This document shows positions 6,415 to 11,504 of a stretch of 11,504 nt of DNA, in pieces. Both the position numbers and the translations under genes were made by a program. Where the stretch lies: the NCBI GenBank assembly GCA_041589735.1, contig JBFHVA010000107.1, positions 1 through 11,504 of the forward strand, in the 5' to 3' direction. The stretch is from CAMYJH01 sp041589735. Its GTDB lineage: Bacteria; Pseudomonadota; Gammaproteobacteria; HK1. Within the stretch, counting starts at the first letter, position 1. Every line of letters begins with the position of its first letter. The notes beneath the pieces are model-generated. The model did not search any database and was not told the DNA's origin. It saw only the letters and a program-made list of their open reading frames with translations.

Positions 6415-7335
6415 CTACGCGCGCGACTCGAGGCAGCGATCCCAGTAAGGCTCGTCGCCGAAACGCGACTGCAGGAACTCGACGAATGCGCGCACGCGAC
6501 GCGACAGATGCCGCGCTGAGGGGTAAACCGCGTAGGCATAGATCTCCGACCAGGAGTAGTCGCTTAACAACGGCACCAGATCGCCGCTTTCGATCGCCTT
6601 GTAGACGATGAAGGTGGGCTGCCGGATCACACCGAATCCGGCGATGGCGGCGTCCCGCAAATAATCACCGTTGTTGGCCTCCAAACGCGCCCCGATTCGG
6701 ACCGCTCCGCGGCTGCCATCGGGCGCGCGGTATTGCCAGGGTGAATCCGGAACGTTTGTATAACGAAGACACACGTGGTCTTCGAGCTCCTTCGGCGTTG
6801 TCGGCACGCCGTGGCGCTCGAGGTACCCGGGGCTTGCGCATACGACCTCCCGAATGGGCGTGAGCTTACGCGCGATGAGGGACGAGTCCTCGAGCCGCGA
6901 GATCCGCAGCGCCAGATCGAAGCCCTCCTCAACCAGGTCGACCATACGGTCGTTGAAGTCGATGAAAAGGCGGACGTCCGGATGCCGCGCGGCAAAATCA
7001 TTAATCGCGGGGCCTAAGTGAAGCAGGCCGAAAGAAAGCGGCGCGGCGATTCGCAGGCTGCCCTTGAGGCCGGCGGCCTGGGTCGACAAGGTGGCTTCTA
7101 CTTCCTCCAGATCCGCCACCAGGCGAAGCGCTCTTTGGTAAAGCGTGCGCCCGCTTTCCGTAAGGCTCAGGGAGCGTGTCGTCCGGTTCAACAGCCTCAC
7201 GCCCAGATGCGCCTCCAGGTCGGAAATGCGCCGGCTTATCATGGACTTGGCGGTGTTCATGCGCTCCGCGGCGAGGGTGAAGCTGCCCGCGTCCACCACT
7301 CGAATAAAGGTTTGCAGAGCATCGAATCGATCCAT
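6415..7335 (-). CDS. LysR-family transcriptional regulator
   Basis: The 306-aa length is normal for the family. The N-terminal winged helix-turn-helix spans about residues 1-62: FIRVVDAGSFTLAAERM, then KSMISRRISDLEAHLGVRLLNRTTR, with the standard LTESG wing. A linker helix (64-88) is followed by a periplasmic-binding-protein-like effector domain from GSLRIAAPLSFG (~92) to the C-terminus. The sequence type (MDRF-ALQTFIRVVDAGSF, and DLALRI in the effector domain) resembles the large AaeR/DsdC-like group of proteobacterial LysR proteins that lack an assigned ligand. It is divergent from the doxX-pirin pair across 160 bp, so it most likely controls that pair and itself. The gene lies 16 bp from the end of the DUF3422 gene. 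Confidence 0.93.
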   Translation of the reverse strand: MDRFDALQTFIRVVDAGSFTLAAERMNTAKSMISRRISDLEAHLGVRLLNRTTRSLSLTESGRTLYQRALRLVADLEEVEATLSTQAAGLKGSLRIAAPLSFGLLHLGPAINDFAARHPDVRLFIDFNDRMVDLVEEGFDLALRISRLEDSSLIARKLTPIREVVCASPGYLERHGVPTTPKELEDHVCLRYTNVPDSPWQYRAPDGSRGAVRIGARLEANNGDYLRDAAIAGFGVIRQPTFIVYKAIESGDLVPLLSDYSWSEIYAYAVYPSARHLSRRVRAFVEFLQSRFGDEPYWDRCLESRA

Positions 7336-7342
7336 ATTGTTC

Positions 7343-7396
7343 TTAAAATCGGAACGGTATTTTCAGATTTTGCAGGTTTTTCCCTTAATTCGGAAC
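7343..7396. promoter_or_regulatory. Candidate LysR operator: repeated TTAA-TCGGAAC motif
   Basis: TTAAAATCGGAAC (7343-7355) and TTAATTCGGAAC (7385-7396) are near-identical direct repeats spaced 41-42 bp, about four helical turns. They lie in the 160-bp region between the divergent LysR and doxX starts. The first copy lies within the dyad TTC-N9-GAA (7340-7354 region). LysR regulators commonly bind two sites placed on one face of the helix in such regions. No clear promoter hexamers could be fixed. Confidence 0.4.
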
Positions 7397-7495
7397 CCTC
7401 ATAGTAGCGATGCCCCATCTGATTTGGCCCCGGTGGCCGGTGCCAATGAGCAGCAACTTGAACACGCACCCCGCGCAACTAAGAGGAAACGGAAA

Positions 7496-7885
7496 ATGAA
7501 TGCACTCACCCGACTTGCCAGCCCCTTGGGCCGCGTCTTGATCGCGGCCATCTTCATCAATTCCGGAATCAGTAAGATTTCCGGTTACGCCGGAACCCAG
7601 GCCTACATGGAGAGCCAGGGCGTGCCCGGCGCGCTGTTGCCGCTGGTCATCCTGGTCGAGGTCATCGGTGGTCTCGCCGTGGTCGTTGGCTGGCAGACCC
7701 GTATCGCCGCGTTTTTGCTGGCGGGCTTTTGCCTGGTTTCCGCGGTACTGTTTCACCTGGACTTCGACAATCAGATGCAGGCCATCATGTTCATGAAAAA
7801 CGTGGCCATCGCTGGTGGCTTCCTGGTCCTGGTCGCCCACGGCGCCGGTGCGTTCTCCATCGACAACCGCGGCGCCGCAACCTAA
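7496..7885 (+). CDS. DoxX family membrane protein
   Basis: The ATG at 7496 gives 129 aa, the usual length for short DoxX proteins, with AAGAGG about 10 bases upstream. The open frame extends further upstream, but that extension runs antisense to the LysR gene and is not coding. The protein has four hydrophobic helices, at about 12-28, 46-66, 68-87 and 100-120. The family pattern includes GRVLIAAIFINSGISKISGY near the N-terminus and GGLAVVVGWQTRIAA in the middle. DoxX proteins sit in the inner membrane; the name comes from a quinol-oxidase subunit in archaea, and bacterial relatives are tied to redox or oxidative-stress functions, but the biochemical role is generally unknown. The pirin gene follows after 31 bp, so the two are probably one operon under the divergent LysR regulator. 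Confidence 0.9.
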   Translation: MNALTRLASPLGRVLIAAIFINSGISKISGYAGTQAYMESQGVPGALLPLVILVEVIGGLAVVVGWQTRIAAFLLAGFCLVSAVLFHLDFDNQMQAIMFMKNVAIAGGFLVLVAHGAGAFSIDNRGAAT

Positions 7886-7916
7886 GGCGCATCACAATGG
7901 TCGAAATGCCAAGGCA

Positions 7917-8804
7917 ATGAACACCGCAACGCATCAGGAAACTTCGGCGCGCCAGGCTATCCGGCGCGTGGTCGGCGCGCTTCGCGGCGTGCCGGCCGAG
8001 GACGGCGCGGGGGTAAAGCTCACCCGCATAATCGGCTCGGCCGAGCTCAACATGTGGGATCCCTTTCTGCTTCTAGACCGCTTCGAGTCGGACAACCCGG
8101 ACGATTACATCGCCGGATTTCCGGCCCACCCGCACCGGGGATTCGAGACCGTGACCTACCTGCTGGCCGGCCGCCTGCGGCACAAAGACAGCACCGGGCG
8201 CGAAGGCGTAATCGAGCCCGGCGGGGTCCAGTGGATGACCGCCGGGCGCGGGATCGTGCACTCGGAAATGCCGGAGCAGGTGGAAGGCCGGCTGGCGGGT
8301 TTTCAGCTGTGGCTCAACCTGCCCGCCAAAGACAAGATGACGGCACCCAGATACCAGGAGTTCGGCCCGGCCGCGATTCCGATTGAGCGAAGAGGCGGAG
8401 GGATTTTAGTCCGCGTCATAGCCGGTGAGACCAGTGAGGGTACCCGCGGTCCGGTCGAGGCTGTGCCCACTTCCCCGCGCTACCTGGATATCGAACTTCG
8501 CCCGCACGACGTGTTCTCTGAGCCCGTTCCCGCAGAGCATGCCGCCTTCGCCTACGTCATCGAAGGCGGCGTGGATATTCTCGCCGGGCGCGACGTCGAC
8601 GACCGCCGCATTCCCGCCGGCACGCTGGCCCTGCTCGGCGAAGGCGATCGGATCCAGCTGAGCGGTACCGAGCCGAGAAACCGTCTTTTGCTGGTGAGCG
8701 CGCTGCGCCTGGGGGAGCCGGTGGCACGCTCCGGGCCGTTTGTCATGAACACCCGCGATGAAATCATGCAGGCCTACAGCGATTACCAGACGGGCAAATT
8801 CTAG
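7917..8804 (+). CDS. Pirin family protein (bicupin, possible quercetinase-like dioxygenase)
   Basis: The ATG at 7917 gives 295 aa, normal for bacterial pirins; the ribosome-binding site is weak. The N-terminal cupin carries the pirin signature GFPAHPHRGFETVTYLL (67-83) and WMTAGRGIVHSEMP (106-119). The four metal ligands correspond to His71, His73, His115 and Glu117, matching the human pirin spacing (His56, His58, His101, Glu103). The C-terminal cupin (about 175-280) is less conserved and lacks an obvious metal set, as is usual. Pirins bind iron or other metals; some bacterial members cleave quercetin with O2, while others act as redox-sensitive regulators. The protein is cytoplasmic. It lies 31 bp after doxX and is likely co-transcribed with it. 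The metal site is intact; the actual activity cannot be told from sequence. Confidence 0.93.
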   Translation: MNTATHQETSARQAIRRVVGALRGVPAEDGAGVKLTRIIGSAELNMWDPFLLLDRFESDNPDDYIAGFPAHPHRGFETVTYLLAGRLRHKDSTGREGVIEPGGVQWMTAGRGIVHSEMPEQVEGRLAGFQLWLNLPAKDKMTAPRYQEFGPAAIPIERRGGGILVRVIAGETSEGTRGPVEAVPTSPRYLDIELRPHDVFSEPVPAEHAAFAYVIEGGVDILAGRDVDDRRIPAGTLALLGEGDRIQLSGTEPRNRLLLVSALRLGEPVARSGPFVMNTRDEIMQAYSDYQTGKF

Positions 8805-8822
8805 TCCCGCCTGTTACGCCGG

Positions 8823-8844
8823 GTTAAAACCTGTTCGTTAAAAC
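8823..8844. repeat. 8-bp direct repeat GTTAAAAC between pirin and the 50-aa gene
   Basis: GTTAAAAC occurs at 8823-8830 and again at 8837-8844, separated by CTGTTC. The second copy contains the stop codon of the minus-strand 50-aa gene. It lies in the 33-bp gap between two convergent genes. It could be chance in a short AT-rich stretch; no function is assigned. Confidence 0.3.
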
Positions 8845-8990
8845 AAATCGCGGGCGTCACCGCACTCGGGGGTCGAAACGATCTCGCCCAGGTCGCCGGG
8901 CAGCGGTCCGGTCGCCTCAAAATCAATGGGACATGCGGGAGAGATTTTCAACCGGTCGCCGATGTGAAATACGCTCGGAGCTGACATCAT
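8838..8990 (-). CDS. Small unrecognised protein, 50 aa, with strong ribosome-binding site
   Basis: On the minus strand GGAGGT lies 5 bases before ATG at 8990 (8 bases before a second in-frame ATG at 8987), the best Shine-Dalgarno in the window. The frame runs 50 codons to TAA at 8838-8840. The product begins MMSAPSVFHIGDRLKISPAC and ends in VSTPECGDARDLF. It is acidic, has no membrane segment or signal peptide, and carries two cysteines (Cys20, Cys43) and two GD turns (GDRLKI, GDLGEIV) that suggest a small beta-barrel. Codon choice is G/C-biased at third positions, like neighbouring genes. It is convergent to the pirin gene, with stops 33 bp apart. I do not recognise the family. An SH3-like or metal-binding mini-protein is possible but speculative. 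Confidence 0.6.
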   Translation of the reverse strand: MMSAPSVFHIGDRLKISPACPIDFEATGPLPGDLGEIVSTPECGDARDLF

Positions 8991-9256
8991 GGCTTACCTC
9001 CATGAATAGCAACAAGAGCAATCTTGCGAAATCCGGGCCAACACGGGTTTTTTCGTAGACCAACGACATATCGATTCATGCCTGTCTCATGCTGCATCAA
9101 AGCAGGGCCCCGAAAGCGAAAAATGCACGTTCTACGCGGGCCCGGGCGTCGCTGCGAGTCACGAGCGTTGCCTGTCGGTTTGAATCCGGCGTCACGAAAA
9201 CACTTCGCTGAATAGAAATCTGCGGTCCGCCGCTAATCGACGCCTTTCAAACCAGC
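8991..9256. other. Intergenic region between the 50-aa gene and the coiled-coil gene
   Basis: This ~266-bp divergent intergenic region should contain the promoters for both small genes. A 63-codon frame at 9024-9215 (+) has no ribosome-binding site and a basic, low-complexity product, so I do not call it. No hairpin or operator stands out. Confidence 0.45.
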
Positions 9257-9493
9257 ATGATCGATAAGGGCACGGTTGAAAAACTCAGGAGCGAGGAGCG
9301 TGCCCTGTCGGAAGCGCTGGCAGAATTCGAACATGAGGCGCGCCGGGTTCGCGACCAGCTGGAGCGCCGGGGCGGCCACGGGTTCATTCTGGAACATCGA
9401 CTTGATCAGCTTCAGCAGAATATTGCCGTCACGCGGCGGGATCTGGAAACCGTTCGGGATAAGCTGGCATCGAGAGGGAGCGACGAGGCCTGA
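9257..9493 (+). CDS. Small coiled-coil protein, 78 aa, function unknown
   Basis: The frame from ATG 9257 to TGA encodes a highly charged, almost wholly helical protein. Leu/Ala/Val heptads run through KLRSEERALSEALAEFEHEA and VRDQLERR (about residues 9-38). A Gly-Gly-His-Gly break follows near 39-42, then a second helix LQQNIAVTRRDLETVRDKLA (52-71). This predicts a helical hairpin that probably self-associates. There is no signal or membrane segment. The ribosome-binding site is weak, so confidence rests on composition, isolation and G/C third positions. A strong terminator lies 43 bp downstream. The larger coiled-coil protein near the right edge is not clearly related. The function is not recognisable. 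Confidence 0.62.
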   Translation: MIDKGTVEKLRSEERALSEALAEFEHEARRVRDQLERRGGHGFILEHRLDQLQQNIAVTRRDLETVRDKLASRGSDEA

Positions 9494-9525
9494 AGCGCGC
9501 TGCGGGGCGAGAAACGCCCGGCCCG

Positions 9526-9559
9526 AAAACAAAAAAAAGCCCCGCCGGAGCGGGGCTTT
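9526..9559 (-). terminator. Strong Rho-independent terminator for the glycine-zipper gene
   Basis: AAAGCCCCGC (9536-9545) and GCGGGGCTTT (9550-9559) form a perfect 10-bp stem with a CGGA loop. Read on the minus strand the stem is followed by eight T bases, then G and four more T, a classic intrinsic terminator. It stops the minus-strand gene ending at 9611. On the plus strand only the three T of the stem follow, so it may also end the coiled-coil gene but less efficiently. Confidence 0.9.
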
Positions 9560-9574
9560 GCCGCCATTCAGGCG

Positions 9575-9593
9575 GGGCCTTAAGACAAGGCCT
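9575..9593. repeat. Second small hairpin beside the terminator
   Basis: GGCCTT and AAGGCC pair around the loop AAGAC just outside the main terminator, on the side of the minus-strand gene's stop codon. It is a short 6-bp stem. It may protect the mRNA 3' end or add to termination. Confidence 0.35.
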
Positions 9594-9610
9594 GACAAGG
9601 CGAGTCGACG

Positions 9611-10150
9611 TTAGTGTTGGCTGCCGATCAGGTAACCTGCGAGGGTGCCCCCAGCGGTGGCCGCGAGGTTGCCTCTGCCTTTGCCGACCTTGGAGCCCAG
9701 CAGTCCACCAACGGCCGCGCCAATCAACCCGGGTCCGCTCAAGCCCGCGCCACCCTGGTAGTAGCCGCTCGATGGCGGCGCCTCGTACTGCGGAGCCTGG
9801 TACTGAGGCTCCACGTACACCGGGCGCGGCTCGGGCGCGGGATAGTAGTGATGTTCCACGCGCACGTGCTCCACCGGCCTCGGATAGTGGTGCTCCACGT
9901 ACACCCGCTCCACCCGTCTCGGGTAGTTGTGATACACGTGAACTTCCTTGCGCTTACGGTACTTGCGCTTGTATTTGCCGTAATCGTCATCGTCGTAGTC
10001 CCGGTACTTGCCGTAACCGTAGCCATTGCCATTGTCGTGGCCGTGATCGGCCGCCGCCGGCAGCGCCACGCTTAAGGCCAGCACGCCGCCGGCAATCAGC
10101 GCAGCGATTCGCTTAAGCCCCGAATTCGCATTCTTGCTCTTGGTGTCCAT
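9611..10150 (-). CDS. Exported His/Tyr-rich protein with C-terminal glycine zipper
   Basis: AAGGAGG lies 6 bases before ATG 10150 (3 bases before an adjacent ATG at 10153), so I chose 10150 (179 aa). A signal peptide is clear: KRIAALIAGGVLALSVALPAAA with a cut after about residue 35, leaving DHGHDNGNGYGYG. Next comes a charged part with a DDDD run and KRKYRKRK (~60-68). A Tyr/His/Pro/Val repeat region follows with two copies of VEHHYPxP-type units (about 85-104) and PQYQAPQYEAP (~115-125). The C-terminus (about 138-176) is a glycine zipper, GLIGAAVGGLLG and AGGTLAGYLIG, as in 2TM/17-kDa outer-membrane-associated antigens. No lipobox cysteine is present. A periplasmic or membrane-inserted envelope protein is likely; the His clusters could bind metals. 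The function is unknown. Confidence 0.88.
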   Translation of the reverse strand: MDTKSKNANSGLKRIAALIAGGVLALSVALPAAADHGHDNGNGYGYGKYRDYDDDDYGKYKRKYRKRKEVHVYHNYPRRVERVYVEHHYPRPVEHVRVEHHYYPAPEPRPVYVEPQYQAPQYEAPPSSGYYQGGAGLSGPGLIGAAVGGLLGSKVGKGRGNLAATAGGTLAGYLIGSQH

Positions 10151-10518
10151 CATTTGCCTCCTTAAAAAGGCCGTTTGCCTGAATGACTTCGCGGCACATA
10201 CGTTCGTTTTCCGCCGCGTACGGGAGGCAAGATACGCCAGGCAACCTGAACGGAGACTGAACTCAGAACGTGAGCCGGTTCACAAAGCGGGAAATTCCCC
10301 GCCCAATCAGGGGTCTTCAGACCAGGCGGAAAAAAGGCGGGCTCAGGTCGGGGCCGTACCCCGGCGGACCCAGGCGGTGGCGGTGAAGGATCGCGGTTCG
10401 TCGCCCCCCAGCTCATAGGCGGCGCGAACCGGGATTTTTTGCGCCTCCCGGGTGGATTCGTCCACCGAATCGAGACAGGCGCCTAAATGATACTCTGGCG
10501 CCGGAGGCCCAGGGACAG
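10151..10518. other. Intergenic region between the glycine-zipper gene and the right-edge gene
   Basis: This ~368-bp stretch holds the AAGGAGG ribosome-binding site of the minus-strand gene, the Crp-like palindrome at 10269-10284 and a GCGGG/CCCGC hairpin at 10287-10302. On the minus strand, frame 10343-10465 reads like protein but has no ATG or ribosome-binding site (see findings). Other open frames here have poor composition and are not called. Confidence 0.5.
10269..10284. promoter_or_regulatory. Crp/Vfr-like palindrome
   Basis: CGTGAGCCGGTTCACA matches the consensus TGTGA-N6-TCACA at nine of ten specified positions (C for the first T). It is 119 bp upstream of the glycine-zipper gene start (minus) and 235 bp upstream of the GTG at 10519 (plus), inside their shared intergenic region. 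It is a plausible binding site for a Crp/Fnr-family regulator; no promoter hexamers could be placed with confidence around it. Confidence 0.4.
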
Positions 10519-11504
10519 GTGAACGCGGACGACACCACTGACAATGGAGAAGGCGCGCTCTCGGAACAGCGCGCGCTTCTGGATCAGCTCGTGACCTGGG
10601 AGCACGAGCTCGAGGTGCTCAAGGATCTCGAGTCCGATCTGGAAGTCGAGCAGATCAGCGCCGAGGTCGCGCTGAAGGCCGCCACTTCGAAAAACGGGAT
10701 CGCAATCTCGCCCGACTTGGCAATAGAAATCGCCATGGCCAGGGCGAGAAAGCGGGAGCTGGAGACTGCGCTCGACGGCGGAGGAGCTGAGACGGCCCCC
10801 AGCGCCGCCGATCTGAGGGCTGATATCGATCGCATGCGCGCTGGCCGCGAAGCGCTGGAAGCCTGGCGCGACGCGCCGGAAACGGTCTCGGCATGGCGGC
10901 GCCCTCGGGTCGCCAATACGGTGCTCGCAATTGCCTCCGCGGCCGCCGTCTGGGCCGCAATAGCGCTTCACCCGATTTTTCTCGTTCTGCTGGTACCGCT
11001 GGTGATGGCGATTGGCTACTTCACCTTTACCGGCCAGGATGCGGACTGGGTGCGACTCGGCGCGGTGAGACGTTTTCAAAGCACGCGTCTCAAGCCGCCT
11101 TCCTCCTGGGATCGCAATCCCGTTGACGGTCGCATCGGCGAACTCAGCGATGCCGCGGCGAAACTGGAGCAGCGCCTGGCGGAGGCAGAAGCCGCCGAGG
11201 GCGAATCTTCGAAGCAGGAAGAGGATGCCGCCTCCGAGCTGGCGCTATCCATGAAGCTCTTGCAGACCACCGACGCTTACGAGGCGGCGCTCGCCAAGGC
11301 CGGAATCGAAACCGAGGCCCTGGACGAAACTCTATCCGGGTGGCTGGATCTGGTATTTGAGAACCATCGCATCGACAGCGAGCTGCGTCAGGTGAGGGCC
11401 AAGCGCGAGGCCTTGTCCCGCGAGGCCGAAGAAGCCAGGGATGCTTTGTTCAGGTTCCTCGTGCTAGCGGACGACGCGCCGCCGGAAGGACGCGCGGATT
11501 CCGA
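10519..11504 (+). CDS. Unrecognised coiled-coil / membrane-hairpin protein, cut by right edge
   Basis: The frame is open from GTG 10519 to the window end (328 residues, no stop seen). I chose GTG because GGAGG lies 11 bases and AGGGA a few bases upstream and no in-frame ATG precedes it; the first in-frame ATG is at residue 73. Residues 13-57 and 66-119 are charged helices with heptad-like Leu spacing (for example LDQLVTWEHELEVLKDLESD). Two hydrophobic helices at about 131-150 and 152-170 form a likely membrane hairpin. A basic stretch with VRRFQSTRLKPPSSWDRNP (183-201) follows, then a second long coiled coil (205-315). There is no Walker A motif in the visible part. The layout of two coiled coils around a membrane hairpin recalls membrane-bound SMC/YhaN-like or Kre/MscS-accessory architectures, but I cannot assign a family. 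The gene is probably longer than what is seen. Confidence 0.72.
   Translation, partial: MNADDTTDNGEGALSEQRALLDQLVTWEHELEVLKDLESDLEVEQISAEVALKAATSKNGIAISPDLAIEIAMARARKRELETALDGGGAETAPSAADLRADIDRMRAGREALEAWRDAPETVSAWRRPRVANTVLAIASAAAVWAAIALHPIFLVLLVPLVMAIGYFTFTGQDADWVRLGAVRRFQSTRLKPPSSWDRNPVDGRIGELSDAAAKLEQRLAEAEAAEGESSKQEEDAASELALSMKLLQTTDAYEAALAKAGIETEALDETLSGWLDLVFENHRIDSELRQVRAKREALSREAEEARDALFRFLVLADDAPPEGRADS

Noticed and set aside
7145..7495. Upstream extension of the doxX frame
   Set aside because: It is antisense to the LysR DNA-binding domain and not like DoxX; the ATG at 7496 with AAGAGG gives the normal family length.
7815..7916. Upstream extension of the pirin frame
   Set aside because: It overlaps the doxX 3' end in another frame; pirin homology begins only after the ATG at 7917.
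9024..9215. Plus-strand ORF of 63 codons in the intergenic region
   Set aside because: No ribosome-binding site, basic and unstructured product, no recognisable sequence.
10134..10418. Two opposite ORFs (plus 10134-10418 and minus 10162-10416)
   Set aside because: Both have Pro/Arg/Ser-rich composition typical of non-coding GC-rich DNA, and the plus one begins inside the glycine-zipper start region.

Overview
The window looks like chromosomal DNA of a GC-rich proteobacterium, most likely a gammaproteobacterium. This rests on gene content (DUF3422, a LysR/DoxX/pirin cluster, a SlyD-type FKBP) and strong G/C third-position bias; no rRNA or other marker fixes the genus. I see no tRNA, rRNA, CRISPR array, insertion sequence or phage gene. 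Most of the window is ordinary housekeeping and accessory metabolism, mainly membrane and envelope proteins.

Left part (1-2480): the C-terminal half of a ChrA-type chromate transporter is followed 51 bp later by a single-domain rhodanese, probably in one transcript. A strong hairpin separates them from a convergent, exported SlyD-like FKBP prolyl isomerase (minus strand, TTG start). Further right is a minus-strand gene for a 139-aa soluble protein of unknown function, with a perfect 12-bp inverted repeat beyond its stop.

Middle (2481-6398): a TauE/SafE-type anion exporter overlaps tail-to-tail by 26 bp with a membrane fatty-acid desaturase. The desaturase is divergent from an exported TPR protein, and their two ATGs are separated by only 9 bp. 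A DUF3422 protein with two C-terminal membrane helices follows.

Right middle (6415-8990): a LysR regulator is divergent from doxX and pirin genes, a common redox/stress-type arrangement. The shared intergenic region carries a repeated motif about four helical turns apart, a candidate operator. Convergent to pirin lies an unrecognised 50-aa gene with a near-perfect Shine-Dalgarno sequence.

Right end (9257-11504): a small coiled-coil protein, then a textbook terminator serving a minus-strand exported His/Tyr-rich protein with a glycine zipper. Beyond it is a roughly 365-bp intergenic region holding a Crp-like palindrome. The window ends inside an unrecognised gene whose product has coiled coil, a two-helix membrane hairpin and more coiled coil.

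I found no clearly new multi-gene system. The best leads are the 50-aa gene, the coiled-coil/membrane protein cut by the right edge, the 9-bp divergent start pair, and the Crp-like site.
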